Assembly: GCA_037718865.1 (NCBI GenBank)
Contig: JBBJMP010000002.1
Coordinates: 1-64,000 of the forward strand
DNA from: JADCRZ01 sp037718865
GTDB taxonomy: Bacteria; Bacteroidota; Bacteroidia; Chitinophagales; Chitinophagaceae
Reading direction: 5' to 3'
Length of the DNA stretch: 64,000 nt
The translations under genes and the position numbers were made by a program. The notes under the pieces are model-generated. The model had not been told where the DNA came from and made no database searches. It was given only the letters and a program-made list of their open reading frames with translations. This document shows positions 1 through 8,813 of the stretch, piece after piece. Within the stretch, counting starts at the first letter, position 1. The number at the start of each line of letters is the position of its first letter.

Positions 1-735
1 GGAGAAAGCCTGTTTAATGATGGAGTGGCAGTAGTGGTTTTTATTACCATTTATGAGATTATACAAGTGGGTTATGATAATGTATCTGCTTTGCAGATAG
101 GATGGCTCTTTTTAAAAGAAGCGGGTGGCGGTCTTATCTTCGGTTTGCTGTTGGGATATACTGGTTTTTGGGCGTTACGCTCCATAAATAATTATGTGAT
201 AGAAGTATTAATAACACTCGCAATTGTAATGGGTGGCTATGCATTGGCAGATTACCTGCACATAAGCGGTCCGTTGGCAATGGTAGTAGCCGGTATAGTT
301 ACCGGCAACAAAAGCCTTGAAGAGGGAACAAGTGAGGTAACAAGAGATTACATTGATAAGTTTTGGGAGATGATAGATGAAGTGTTAAACGCCATTTTAT
401 TTTTACTCATTGGTTTTGAAATGTTGATTATTCCATTCAATCAAACCTTGTTTTGGTTGGGTTGTGTAACAATCGTAATTGTTTTATTAGCAAGACTTAT
501 TTCCGTTGCCATGCCTATAGCGGTTTTGCGATTTGGTAAAGCTTTTGAAAGAAACGCCATCCCTATTTTAACCTGGGGAGGTTTGAGAGGTGGGATCTCT
601 GTAGCCCTCGCTTTGTCGTTGCCCAAAAGTTCTTATAATGAAGTATTCGTTTCCATTACCTACATTGTTGTGCTGTTTTCTATCATAGTGCAGGGGTTAA
701 CCATTGATAAATTTGCACGCAAGCTGGCAAAATAA
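1..735 (+). CDS. Na+/H+ antiporter, NhaP/CPA1 family (5' end outside window)
   Basis: Inner-membrane monovalent cation/proton antiporter that would expel Na+ (or K+) in exchange for protons. The reading frame is open from base 1 and begins with the CPA1 signature GESLFNDG, so only the C-terminal 244 residues are present. About six further hydrophobic segments follow, and the chain ends LTIDKFARKLAK, a usual end for short NhaP proteins without a cytoplasmic tail. The conserved GGLRGG segment near residue 195 of the visible part is intact. A DUF389 gene starts 26 bp later on the same strand and probably shares the transcript. Family assignment is firm. Ion specificity cannot be read from the sequence. 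Confidence 0.9.
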   Translation, partial: GESLFNDGVAVVVFITIYEIIQVGYDNVSALQIGWLFLKEAGGGLIFGLLLGYTGFWALRSINNYVIEVLITLAIVMGGYALADYLHISGPLAMVVAGIVTGNKSLEEGTSEVTRDYIDKFWEMIDEVLNAILFLLIGFEMLIIPFNQTLFWLGCVTIVIVLLARLISVAMPIAVLRFGKAFERNAIPILTWGGLRGGISVALALSLPKSSYNEVFVSITYIVVLFSIIVQGLTIDKFARKLAK

Positions 736-761
736 TTTAGTAAAACTAAAGTGATTAACAG

Positions 762-2057
762 TTGAGAAAATACATTCAGGACATATTGAGTTTAAGGGAG
801 ACATCTGATTTTGAAAAAACAAAGTCCACCATTAGTGACGGCGTATCCCTACGCGGTTATAATTTATGGATATTGCTTTGTTCGTCCATTCTTGCTTCTA
901 TCGGTTTAGATACCAATTCAACTGCTATCATCATAGGCGCAATGCTTATATCGCCATTAATGTCACCCATCTTAGGAGTAGGCCTATCGGTTGCCATTCA
1001 TGACAAACAATTATTGGGTCGTTCTTTACGAAACCTTGCACTGGCTGTAGTCATAAGTCTTTTTGCATCAGTCCTTTATTTTATATTAACACCATTGGGA
1101 CAAATCACAAGTGAAGAACAGGCAAGAACATTTCCAACCCTTCTTGATGTGCTGGTTGCTCTTTTCGGCGGTATCGCTGGCATCGTATCTATTTCAAGGC
1201 ACGACCAAACAAACGCCATACCCGGTGTGGCTATAGCTACTGCATTAATGCCGCCTCTTTGTACAGCAGGCTTTGGGTTGGCAACTATGCAATGGAATTA
1301 TTTTTTAGGATCATTTTATTTATTCTTCATCAATGCTGTTTTTATTAGCCTGGCTACATACGTCATCGTTAAATATTTACACTTTCCTGAAAAGGACTTT
1401 TTAAATAAAAAATTACAAAGAAGGTATTCGTATTGGTTTACTACAATAAGTATAATCGTTTTAGCGCCTAGTGTGTATTTTTTGTATTCCGTATATCAGA
1501 AAGAATTGGTTAAAAGGGAAATAAGTGATTTAGTAATATCTCCCATAGAAAAACAGGGCAATGAAATATTAAAATGGGAGTTTGAAGCAAGGGACACTTC
1601 AACTTATATCAAAGTATATCATTCAGGCAAACCAATAAGCGATAGCATGAAAACCGCCATTGACAGTGCTTTAAAAAGTGATAATATGCCCAATTACCAT
1701 TTGCAATCTATGCGGGTGAATATGACCAGGGAAGAGATGAACGAATTGAGTGCTGATGTGTCGAGACAAATGTTTCAGCAACTGCAGTTAGAAAATCTAT
1801 CCAATGCAAACAAAAACCATGAGGTGGACACTTTATCGTACCTGCAATTGGGTAAAGAGGCGAAAGCAGCATTTTCTTTTATCGATACTTTGTATAACGG
1901 TTGGCTTACAATGCCGAATTCGCCCGGTAAAATGGATACTCTGCCCGTTGTATTTTATACAGCCAAAAGACGATCTACCACCTTTCAACAAAAGCAATTA
2001 TACCAGTTTTTAAAGGTAGTACTTAAAAAAGATACAGTAGTTTTAATAAAGCAATAA
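762..2057 (+). CDS. DUF389 membrane protein
   Basis: Integral membrane protein of the DUF389 (TIGR00341-like) family, whose transport substrate is unknown. The family core, with conserved SSILASIGL and IIGAMLISPLMSPI motifs, occupies about residues 40-180 and is followed by further membrane segments to about residue 250. The remaining 180 residues are hydrophilic and probably soluble. The start is TTG: an in-frame TAA lies at 756-758 and no ATG occurs before the conserved core. The gene sits between two Na+/H+ antiporters, which suggests a role in ion or envelope homeostasis, but that is inference from position only. Confidence 0.8.
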   Translation: MRKYIQDILSLRETSDFEKTKSTISDGVSLRGYNLWILLCSSILASIGLDTNSTAIIIGAMLISPLMSPILGVGLSVAIHDKQLLGRSLRNLALAVVISLFASVLYFILTPLGQITSEEQARTFPTLLDVLVALFGGIAGIVSISRHDQTNAIPGVAIATALMPPLCTAGFGLATMQWNYFLGSFYLFFINAVFISLATYVIVKYLHFPEKDFLNKKLQRRYSYWFTTISIIVLAPSVYFLYSVYQKELVKREISDLVISPIEKQGNEILKWEFEARDTSTYIKVYHSGKPISDSMKTAIDSALKSDNMPNYHLQSMRVNMTREEMNELSADVSRQMFQQLQLENLSNANKNHEVDTLSYLQLGKEAKAAFSFIDTLYNGWLTMPNSPGKMDTLPVVFYTAKRRSTTFQQKQLYQFLKVVLKKDTVVLIKQ

Positions 2058-2075
2058 TGTAAACAAAAAAGTAAA

Positions 2076-2207
2076 ATGAGTTTAAAATACAGGTGCCGAA
2101 AGCCTGCTGACCTTATAATAATCAACAGTAATAACGTAGGTGAGTTATTGTGGTGGTCTTATATACTTGCTGTTTCTCCGGAAAGTATTTTTAAAAATAT
2201 TCATTAA
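2076..2207 (+). CDS. 43-aa protein resembling DUF3606
   Basis: Small ORF of 43 codons, ATG to TAA, ending 2 bp before the nhaD start codon. Its second half (residues about 17-40) has the pattern I-N-x-x-x-x-x-E-L-x-W-W-S-x-x-L-x-V-S-P-E, close to the DUF3606 pattern of short bacterial proteins (INxxxxxExxYWxxxLGVSxxxL). No function is known for that family. The tight spacing implies translational coupling with nhaD. It is a little shorter than usual members, so a degenerate copy cannot be excluded. Confidence 0.5.
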   Translation: MSLKYRCRKPADLIIINSNNVGELLWWSYILAVSPESIFKNIH

Positions 2208-2209
2208 AT

Positions 2210-3484
2210 ATGATTACTGCACTTATTATCATTGTTTTTATCTTAGGATATCTCGCCATTGCATTTGAACACCCTCTGAAGTTAAATAAAGCCGCATCCG
2301 CATTAATTACAGGAGTACTATGTTGGACAATTTATATACTACAAAACGAATCTGCTGAAGCAGCCAGTGAAGAACTTTTACATCATCTTGGCGAGATATC
2401 GTCTATACTATTTTTTTTACTAGGCGCAATGACGATTGTGGCATTAATCGATACGCACGATGGCTTTCAAATTATAACGCAAAAAATAACCACTACAAAC
2501 AAGCAGAAACTATTACTTATCGTTACCGCCCTTACTTTTTTTCTTTCCGCCCTGCTCGATAATCTAACTACTGCAATTGTAATGACTACATTATGCGCAA
2601 AAATATTAAAAGATAGAGAACACAAGCTGTGGTTTGCCGGAATGATTGTAATTGCAGCTAATGCGGGGGGAGCATGGTCACCATTGGGAGATGTAACAAC
2701 CACTATGCTTTGGATTGGAGGCCAGATAACAGCCATTAATATCATGAAACAACTAATACTGCCAAGCCTGTTTGTATGCATTATTCCCGCACTGATTGTT
2801 GCATTTCGTTTTAAAGGTGAAGAATTCGCAGCTATAACGGAATCTACAATTTCCGACAAAGAAAAGCGGGATGGTAAAATTATACTGTTCTCTGGGTTGG
2901 GCTTCCTGGTTTTCGTGCCGGTTTTCAAAACCCTCACGCATCTTCCTCCTTTTATGGGCATACTGCTAGCATTAGGTTTAATGTGGATAATCACAGCACT
3001 TATTCATAAAAATAAAGAGGCTGAAATCGTACGCCAATTTGATGTTTCCAAAGCATTACAGAAAATAGATACCCCCAGTATTTTATTTTTTCTCGGAATA
3101 TTATTGGCAGTATCTGCCTTGCAATCTATTGGTCTGCTTAAAACATTAGCAGTATTTCTTACCGATACGCTAAAAAATGATTACTTAATTTGTATAACAT
3201 TAGGGTTACTTTCTGCGGTTGTGGATAATGTGCCTTTGGTTGCAGCATCGCAAGGCATGTATGATTTGTCAACTTATCCGACTGACCATCCTTTCTGGGA
3301 ATTTTTAGCATTAACAACAGGTACAGGCGGTAGTGCGATTATCATCGGCTCCGCGGCAGGGGTAGCGGTAATGGGTATAGAGAAGATCGACTTTATATGG
3401 TACTTAAAAAAAATTAGCCTGCTGGCATTAGCAGGTTTTGCAGCAGGAATATTGGTATTTCTTTTACAGCAACAATTGAACTAA
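2210..3484 (+). CDS. nhaD: Na+/H+ antiporter NhaD
   Basis: Inner-membrane Na+(Li+)/H+ antiporter of the ArsB/NhaD superfamily, 424 residues with about 12 hydrophobic segments. Diagnostic NhaD segments are ALLDNLTTAIVMTTL near residue 120 and ANAGGAWSPLGDVTTTMLW near residue 150, which carry the conserved polar and acidic residues of the transport path. A second copy of the inverted motif, AVVDNVPLVAAS near residue 345, and TGTGGSAIIIGSAAGVAVMG near residue 370 complete the pattern. Length matches the family. With the upstream NhaP and DUF389 genes it forms a cation-homeostasis cluster, presumably for sodium or alkaline stress. Confidence 0.9.
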   Translation: MITALIIIVFILGYLAIAFEHPLKLNKAASALITGVLCWTIYILQNESAEAASEELLHHLGEISSILFFLLGAMTIVALIDTHDGFQIITQKITTTNKQKLLLIVTALTFFLSALLDNLTTAIVMTTLCAKILKDREHKLWFAGMIVIAANAGGAWSPLGDVTTTMLWIGGQITAINIMKQLILPSLFVCIIPALIVAFRFKGEEFAAITESTISDKEKRDGKIILFSGLGFLVFVPVFKTLTHLPPFMGILLALGLMWIITALIHKNKEAEIVRQFDVSKALQKIDTPSILFFLGILLAVSALQSIGLLKTLAVFLTDTLKNDYLICITLGLLSAVVDNVPLVAASQGMYDLSTYPTDHPFWEFLALTTGTGGSAIIIGSAAGVAVMGIEKIDFIWYLKKISLLALAGFAAGILVFLLQQQLN

Positions 3485-3535
3485 ATAAAGTAATTGACTT
3501 CGCCAAACAGATCAATTCAGACAACGGTGTGATAG

Positions 3536-3670
3536 CAGAAAATTTGGTTTAGTAAAAAAGCAAATGAGGTATATGCTTTCGTCGCACAAAGACCTGGAGA
3601 CCTGGATGAAATGTTTTTACAGTTTGAATATTTTGCCGAAGAATGTTTTATGAATTTGATCGATCACTGA
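3536..3670 (+). pseudogene. Possible short gene remnant after nhaD
   Basis: An open frame of 44 codons without an early start codon lies between nhaD and the convergent sucrose-phosphate synthase gene. It begins directly after an in-frame TAG and ends LIDH-TGA. The translated stretch (VYAFVAQRPGDLDEMF then LQFEYFAEECF) has a protein-like composition, but I do not recognise a family. It may be the tail of a deleted gene. Confidence 0.2.
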
Positions 3671-3687
3671 AAATCGTTAAGGTTAAT

Positions 3688-5877
3688 TTACAGTCGGATG
3701 TTGTTGGAAGACAAATGAAAATTGATGCCTTCTAGTACACCTTTAGCCAGGGGATTTATAGTAAAGTAAATAGACTTGTTTTTTCTCAGTACTTCGAGCT
3801 CCTGACTATAATTGGCTACTACTATGCCCTTAACTTTTCCATGGAGCATATCTTTATCATTGCCACCATTTCCCGCAGTAATAAAATTTTCGATTGGCAT
3901 TTTCCACTTATAACTCAGGTAGCGTATAGCGCTTCCCTTACTTGCACGAAATGGCAGCACGTCAAGATATTTATTTTCGGTAAGTAATATTTTAGCTCTC
4001 AGCTTCCATTCATCAAGAAAGTTATAGATAGATTTTAATTGGTCTTCACTAAAATTATCTCCTACATAATAACTTAGCTTGTAAGGCCATTGTGCTGCTG
4101 GTTCCTGTAACGTTAAGCCCGGAAATTTGGACAATGCGTTCTGCAATTCATTTCGTTTCCACTGGTAATCAATATGGCTTTCCCATCCCTTATCAGCAAT
4201 AAATTTATCTGTATAATAAATTTCCGAGCCTGCAGAACAAATCAATATGTCTGGGGTTGGGAAGTTGTAGTAATTTAATGCCTGTTTTGTTATCTCCCTG
4301 TTTCTTCCGCTTGCAATACCAAACACTACCTTATTATCATGTTCAATAACCCATTGTCTAAATTCTTCAAGTCCATCAGATTTTTGTCCATCAACCAATG
4401 TGCCATCCAGGTCACTAATGATAAACAGGTCTGCTTTGGCGAGCTTTTTTCCATAAGGAGTTTTGTTAATAGTTTTAGTTTCATCACTTTTTTGCTTGAG
4501 AATCTCTTGCAATACATCTATATATTTATTAGCAAACGACGGCCATGAATACAATTGATTGGCCGCATATATTCCGTTAGTAGAATATTTTATCCAAAGC
4601 GCAATATCAGAAATAATTTTCTTCAAGGCATCAGTAATGGCTTCCGGCTTTTCAACATCTACCAGAATGCCGTTGTTACACTGTTCAAGAATTTCTTTAG
4701 GTCCACCGCTTGGCGAGGCAATTATCGGTAGGCCACATGCAGCAGCTTCTATAATCGTTAAGCCGAAATTTTCTCCTTGTGTTGCATTTACAAAAACACC
4801 TTTTTTGCGTGCAGCTATGCGGTAAATTTCCGGCACTTCTAACTTTGGGTCATTTTTTTTAGGTATTGCCATTTTACCATACAGGTCGTATTTATCAAGC
4901 AGCAAAAGAAGGTTTTTAAAAATTTCCTGCTCATCAGCCGGCATTTGGGCAATATCTTTTCTTACCCCGGCAAAAATGGCAAGGTTAGCCATAGCCTGCA
5001 ATTCCTTATCCATTCCGTAGGCCTGGATGATAGCTTCAAAATTTTTTCTTTTATCGGCCCGGCCAATAGAAAGTATTAACGGCTTGGCAGGGTTAAATAA
5101 AAAACGCTCTATATCTGAATTCACACGGTATTGTGCCTGTTCCTGCTCGATGGACATTTTAAATGATGGCATATCTAACCGGTAAAAAGGATAAAACGCT
5201 TCCGGGTTTATGCCCGGAGGTATTACTTTAAATTTTCCGTAAGCGGCATTGTCATACAAAGCATACTGCGTATCTATGATATGTTGCGTACTTACAATAA
5301 TCACATCTGCAGTTTTAAGAAGAGCTTCTTCCGTGGCAATTCGCCGTTCCATATTAAACTTTTCATCTATTTTTTCCGGTGGCATTCCTTCCTCGAGCAA
5401 CAGGTTTTTTTTTTTTCTGCCGAGAGAATGCCCCGTAGCCATAAACGGAATACCAAAAGCTTCACTTATTTGGCCGGCCAGGTAATTGCCATCCGCATAA
5501 TGCCCATGCGCTACATCCGGAAAATCAGCTTGCTCATCAACGAATCTTAGTGTTTTATCAATAAACTCATCAAGATAATCCCATAAAGTTTCCTTGGCAC
5601 GATAGGCATTTCCGCCGCATACCATTCTAACAATCCGGGCTTTCTCATTTATTACTTCTATTTCTTTAGAATAATCAGGAGAAACTCTCTTATCCGTAAT
5701 CCTTCGGGTAAATAGTTCTACTTTTCTTACCTGCGGATGAAATGACAGGTTTTCTAAAAGTTCGAGAACATATTTTACCTGCCCGCCTGTATCCTTATCC
5801 TTTCCAATTTCAGGATCTTTGAAACGTATCAGCCCATGCGGACTAAATAATTGTATGTAAAACTCGTTTTTTTTCAT
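3688..5877 (-). CDS. Bifunctional sucrose-phosphate synthase / sucrose-phosphatase
   Basis: Makes sucrose 6-phosphate from UDP-glucose and fructose 6-phosphate and then dephosphorylates it, yielding the compatible solute sucrose in the cytoplasm. The first ~480 residues are a GT4 glycosyltransferase with typical SPS segments: FSPHGLIR and DTGGQVKYVLELL at the N-terminus, HGHYADGNYLAG near residue 140, and the sugar-nucleotide Glu in NFGLTIIEAAACG. Residues ~500-729 are a HAD phosphatase with the nucleophile motif DLDGTLVDG and the late acidic motif GNGGNDKDM. The ATG at 5877 is preferred because homologous sequence begins at once (MKKNEFYIQLFSPHG); an in-frame ATG at 5922 would add 15 unlikely residues. 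It is divergent from the GH32-like gene across about 56 bp. Confidence 0.85.
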   Translation of the reverse strand: MKKNEFYIQLFSPHGLIRFKDPEIGKDKDTGGQVKYVLELLENLSFHPQVRKVELFTRRITDKRVSPDYSKEIEVINEKARIVRMVCGGNAYRAKETLWDYLDEFIDKTLRFVDEQADFPDVAHGHYADGNYLAGQISEAFGIPFMATGHSLGRKKKNLLLEEGMPPEKIDEKFNMERRIATEEALLKTADVIIVSTQHIIDTQYALYDNAAYGKFKVIPPGINPEAFYPFYRLDMPSFKMSIEQEQAQYRVNSDIERFLFNPAKPLILSIGRADKRKNFEAIIQAYGMDKELQAMANLAIFAGVRKDIAQMPADEQEIFKNLLLLLDKYDLYGKMAIPKKNDPKLEVPEIYRIAARKKGVFVNATQGENFGLTIIEAAACGLPIIASPSGGPKEILEQCNNGILVDVEKPEAITDALKKIISDIALWIKYSTNGIYAANQLYSWPSFANKYIDVLQEILKQKSDETKTINKTPYGKKLAKADLFIISDLDGTLVDGQKSDGLEEFRQWVIEHDNKVVFGIASGRNREITKQALNYYNFPTPDILICSAGSEIYYTDKFIADKGWESHIDYQWKRNELQNALSKFPGLTLQEPAAQWPYKLSYYVGDNFSEDQLKSIYNFLDEWKLRAKILLTENKYLDVLPFRASKGSAIRYLSYKWKMPIENFITAGNGGNDKDMLHGKVKGIVVANYSQELEVLRKNKSIYFTINPLAKGVLEGINFHLSSNNIRL

Positions 5878-5933
5878 CAAATTCTCATTTAAACATCGCG
5901 GTAAAAATAGACAAATCATCATAAACAGGTATT

Positions 5934-7445
5934 TTGCATCAGTATTTAAAAGAGAATATCAAGTTTATGTATTCAGGATCGGGCTTTAGCGACTGGGAAA
6001 TCGGCGACATTACAGTTATCATTCATAACGGCGTTTATCATTTGTTCCATCTCATTATTCCTAATCATGATTATATAGCACACGCCGTTTCAAACGATGG
6101 CATTTCATGGAGGAGGGTGGATAATGCGCTGTTTGTCGGGCATCCCGGAGAATGGGATGATGATATGTTATGGACCATGGATGTGTGCGAGGTGGGAGGC
6201 AAATTCGAAATGTATTATACAGGTCTGCAACGAAAAGATCGGGGAGTAATTTCAAGAATAGGTCTAGCAGAATCTGATAATTTAATCGAATGGAAAAAGA
6301 AGCAAAATCACATTTTTCCAATTGAACCAAAGGGTATTTATTATGAAACGTATAATACCAATCCAAGAACATGGTTAAGCTTTAGGGATCCCTTCAGATT
6401 TGTATATAAAGGCGAAGTATATCTTTTATTGTGTACCAGAACTATTAAGGGTTATGTATCCCGCAGAGGCTGCGTAGGGCTGGTAAAAATAACTAATGAT
6501 ACTGTTGAATTGATGCCGCCATTATTAAACCCGCTGGTTTATGATGATATAGAATGCCCTTGTGTATTTGAATTAAACGGCCGCTTTTATTTATTAGGGT
6601 CTATCAGGGAAGATATAAAAGTAAGGTATTGGTTTGCGCCTGATTTTTTTGGAGAATATCATTCATTTCATGCAGATGTTTTATTGCCCAAAGGCAACTA
6701 TGCTGCCCGCGCAGTAAAAGATGGCAACCATTTACTGGTTTATAATTTTTTTTACGCCTATGGCAAAATAGATGCTTTGCGTGTATTACCGCCTCCTAAG
6801 GAACTTGATGTTGATGATAAGGGAAGACTGCTGCTTAAAAGTTATTACCGCTGGGAGCAGATGGTGAAAAAGACAATTCACCAAAGTGAATTTGGAGAAT
6901 TCAAGCAAATGCTGGGAAATGCTTCAGCTTCTTTAATTGTTGAGCAGGATAAATGGACTTGTGGTTCAAGAAGTGGCTACGAGCTTTTTTGTTTTGATAA
7001 GCCCGCAGCAGGATTTATATGGGAAGGTGTAATAATCGTGGAAGGGATGGGTAAGTTCGGCTTGATATGTGATTTTGACCATGAAGGCAATGGGTATTTT
7101 ATTTCATTTGATATATTAAACGGCCTTGTACAAATCAGGTCATGGGGTTTTAATCCTTTAGATAATCGTAAAAACTTTGTTTTTAACGATATCCAATCTG
7201 CTATTTTCACCGTTACAGGCCAGAAATCAATTCATTTCAGACTAATACGTTATGGACACTATTTTGAATTATCAGTCAACCAAATTGTAAAGCTCACATT
7301 AATGGACTATACTTTTTCGGGAAATGGTATAGGGTTATATTCAGCATCATCTGTTATATCATTGCAACAATCCACAGTGAAAATTTTACCTGACCCTAAA
7401 GGAGAATATGCCAGTCAGGAAGAAGCACAGAAATTTGGCGAATAG
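5934..7445 (+). CDS. GH32-like (clan GH-J) beta-fructosidase-type protein
   Basis: Predicted cytoplasmic five-bladed propeller hydrolase plus C-terminal beta-sandwich, most like GH32; it has no signal peptide. Clan GH-J landmarks are visible: an N-terminal Asp in SDWEIGD (position of the nucleophile), SFRDPFRF (the RDP motif, near residue 152) and IECPCVFEL (the EC motif with the candidate acid/base Glu, near residue 206). The C-terminal ~180 residues resemble the GH32 sandwich. The usual WMNDPNG nucleophile motif is not preserved literally, so substrate could differ from sucrose. Start is TTG at 5934; an ATG at 5967 is the alternative. Its pairing with sucrose-phosphate synthase suggests turnover of internally made sucrose or a related fructoside. 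Confidence 0.7.
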   Translation: MHQYLKENIKFMYSGSGFSDWEIGDITVIIHNGVYHLFHLIIPNHDYIAHAVSNDGISWRRVDNALFVGHPGEWDDDMLWTMDVCEVGGKFEMYYTGLQRKDRGVISRIGLAESDNLIEWKKKQNHIFPIEPKGIYYETYNTNPRTWLSFRDPFRFVYKGEVYLLLCTRTIKGYVSRRGCVGLVKITNDTVELMPPLLNPLVYDDIECPCVFELNGRFYLLGSIREDIKVRYWFAPDFFGEYHSFHADVLLPKGNYAARAVKDGNHLLVYNFFYAYGKIDALRVLPPPKELDVDDKGRLLLKSYYRWEQMVKKTIHQSEFGEFKQMLGNASASLIVEQDKWTCGSRSGYELFCFDKPAAGFIWEGVIIVEGMGKFGLICDFDHEGNGYFISFDILNGLVQIRSWGFNPLDNRKNFVFNDIQSAIFTVTGQKSIHFRLIRYGHYFELSVNQIVKLTLMDYTFSGNGIGLYSASSVISLQQSTVKILPDPKGEYASQEEAQKFGE

Positions 7446-7620
7446 CGCAGCTTTTAATCTTTCTTCTCAATGATTGTACATGCATTGACAGGGTGCGTAA
7501 TTTAAGAGACAGATGGGCCGATGTATGCGGTTTGAAACATACAGCAGGGCCGCTGATTTAAAAGATGTAAGTAAATGCAGATAATAATCATTATTTGTTC
7601 CACAGAAATTCAATTTATTA

Positions 7621-7646
7621 AAATCGCTACCTTAAATCGCTACCTT
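7621..7646 (+). repeat. Tandem 13-bp direct repeat
   Basis: The 13-mer AAATCGCTACCTT occurs twice head to tail without any mismatch. It lies in the spacer upstream of the AraC-type gene. It could be a replication-slippage duplication or a pair of regulator half-sites. Confidence 0.8.
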
Positions 7647-7855
7647 CATAACTCATTACGAAAAATTAATTCACAGGAACTGGTATTTTTTAACTTTCAG
7701 AGAAATGAAAAATTCCCAAAAACCTCATGTTGATCGGCTCTCCGGGAGATAAATTCCCTTATCGTGTTTCTGAACTTGGGGGTGTAAGATTAATTATGTA
7801 AGAAAGATACAATTAACGTTTTACACGTAAATAATACCACAAAAACTTACAATAC

Positions 7856-7876
7856 TACCATACATAGTCTATGGTA
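7856..7876. promoter_or_regulatory. Nested palindrome, candidate operator
   Basis: TACCATA (7856-7862) is matched by TATGGTA (7870-7876). Inside lies a second perfect palindrome CATAG-T-CTATG (7863-7873), sharing bases with the outer right arm. It sits about 45 bp upstream of the AraC-type start codon and just before a candidate -7 box, a suitable place for a repressor or autoregulator. Binding is inference. Confidence 0.4.
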
Positions 7877-7881
7877 TAATT

Positions 7882-7889
7882 TACCTTTG
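7882..7889 (+). promoter_or_regulatory. Candidate Bacteroidota -7 promoter box
   Basis: TACCTTTG matches the Bacteroidota sigma-ABfr -7 consensus TAnnTTTG and lies 30 bp before the AraC-type start codon. No convincing TTTG -33 element is visible at the expected distance, so strength is uncertain. Confidence 0.35.
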
Positions 7890-7918
7890 AATGGTAAATT
7901 TATTAATTAGGCTCCTGT

Positions 7919-8803
7919 ATGACGCAGCCAAAAAAAATAGTCAATTTCTCAATTGAAAATATTAAGGCCGCTGATTCCGGGAGCAAAGACTTTGATTTTT
8001 TTTCTTTTGAATATTTCGCCCGTGATATAGAGCACCTTAAACAAAGCCACAGGCATGAGTTCTATACACTAATACTGATTATAGCAGGAGCAGGTTGTCA
8101 TACTATAGATTTTCATGATTACCAGCTGCTACCTAACCGGATATTTTTAATAAATTATGGGCAGGTGCATAGCTGGAAAAAATTACAAAATGTAAAAGGA
8201 TATGTGGTATTATTTACCAAAGCATATTATAATTTGATATTTACCGGCAGTGATAAAATTAAAAGCGATAAAGTATTTGAACGCCACCACCCTTTCATTG
8301 ATTTAAAGCCATACGAAATTAATGACTGGGTTTCTTTGATGAAGATAATGGAAGTTGAGTTTTTAAAAGCGCGGTTTAATCATCAGGAAATAATTTGCAT
8401 GTTGTTAAAAATTATGATCGTAAAGTTTAAAAGAAATCAAATTTATACAGTTAAAAACCAAAATAAATCCGATAGAAAATCAGATATAGTAGATAGTTAT
8501 CAAAATCTTATCAATGAATATTACAAAGAATGGAAACTGCCCAAACTATATGCGCAAATGCTGTTCATTACACCGAATCATCTGAACAGCTTATGCAAGA
8601 AAGTTGTCGGCACAAATGCCACTGAGTTGATTAAAGACAGAGTGATTTTAGAAGCAAAACGGCTGCTTACCCATACAACAATGACAGTTACTCAAATTGC
8701 TTATGAATTAGGATTTGAAGATAATTCTCATTTCGGCAAGTATTTTAAGTCAGTGGTAAATGAAACACCTGAGAAATTCAGAACCCAATTTAATAACAAC
8801 TAA
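7919..8803 (+). CDS. AraC-family transcriptional regulator (cupin sensor)
   Basis: Cytoplasmic DNA-binding regulator of 294 residues. Residues ~35-110 look like an AraC-type cupin (HRHEFYTLILI, then HTIDFHDYQLLPNRIFLINYGQVHSW), and residues ~190-290 form the double helix-turn-helix of HTH_18, including VTQIAYELGFEDNSHFGKYFK and ETPEKFR. The UspA gene follows after 10 bp, so the two are probably co-transcribed, and the regulator may govern this part of the stress island. The effector is unknown. Confidence 0.85.
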   Translation: MTQPKKIVNFSIENIKAADSGSKDFDFFSFEYFARDIEHLKQSHRHEFYTLILIIAGAGCHTIDFHDYQLLPNRIFLINYGQVHSWKKLQNVKGYVVLFTKAYYNLIFTGSDKIKSDKVFERHHPFIDLKPYEINDWVSLMKIMEVEFLKARFNHQEIICMLLKIMIVKFKRNQIYTVKNQNKSDRKSDIVDSYQNLINEYYKEWKLPKLYAQMLFITPNHLNSLCKKVVGTNATELIKDRVILEAKRLLTHTTMTVTQIAYELGFEDNSHFGKYFKSVVNETPEKFRTQFNNN

Positions 8804-8813
8804 ATTTTTACAA

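Larger units (their letters stand above)
7446..7918. other. Intergenic region before the AraC gene
   Basis: No gene is supported in these 473 bp. The stretch is AT-rich and holds a perfect 13-bp tandem duplication, a palindromic region and a candidate -7 box, listed separately. A 24-codon frame starting at the ATG near 7727 has no recognisable family. Confidence 0.5.

Noticed and set aside
7621..7646. Start of a CRISPR array or iteron set
   Set aside because: Only two 13-bp units without spacers and no further copies or cas/rep genes.
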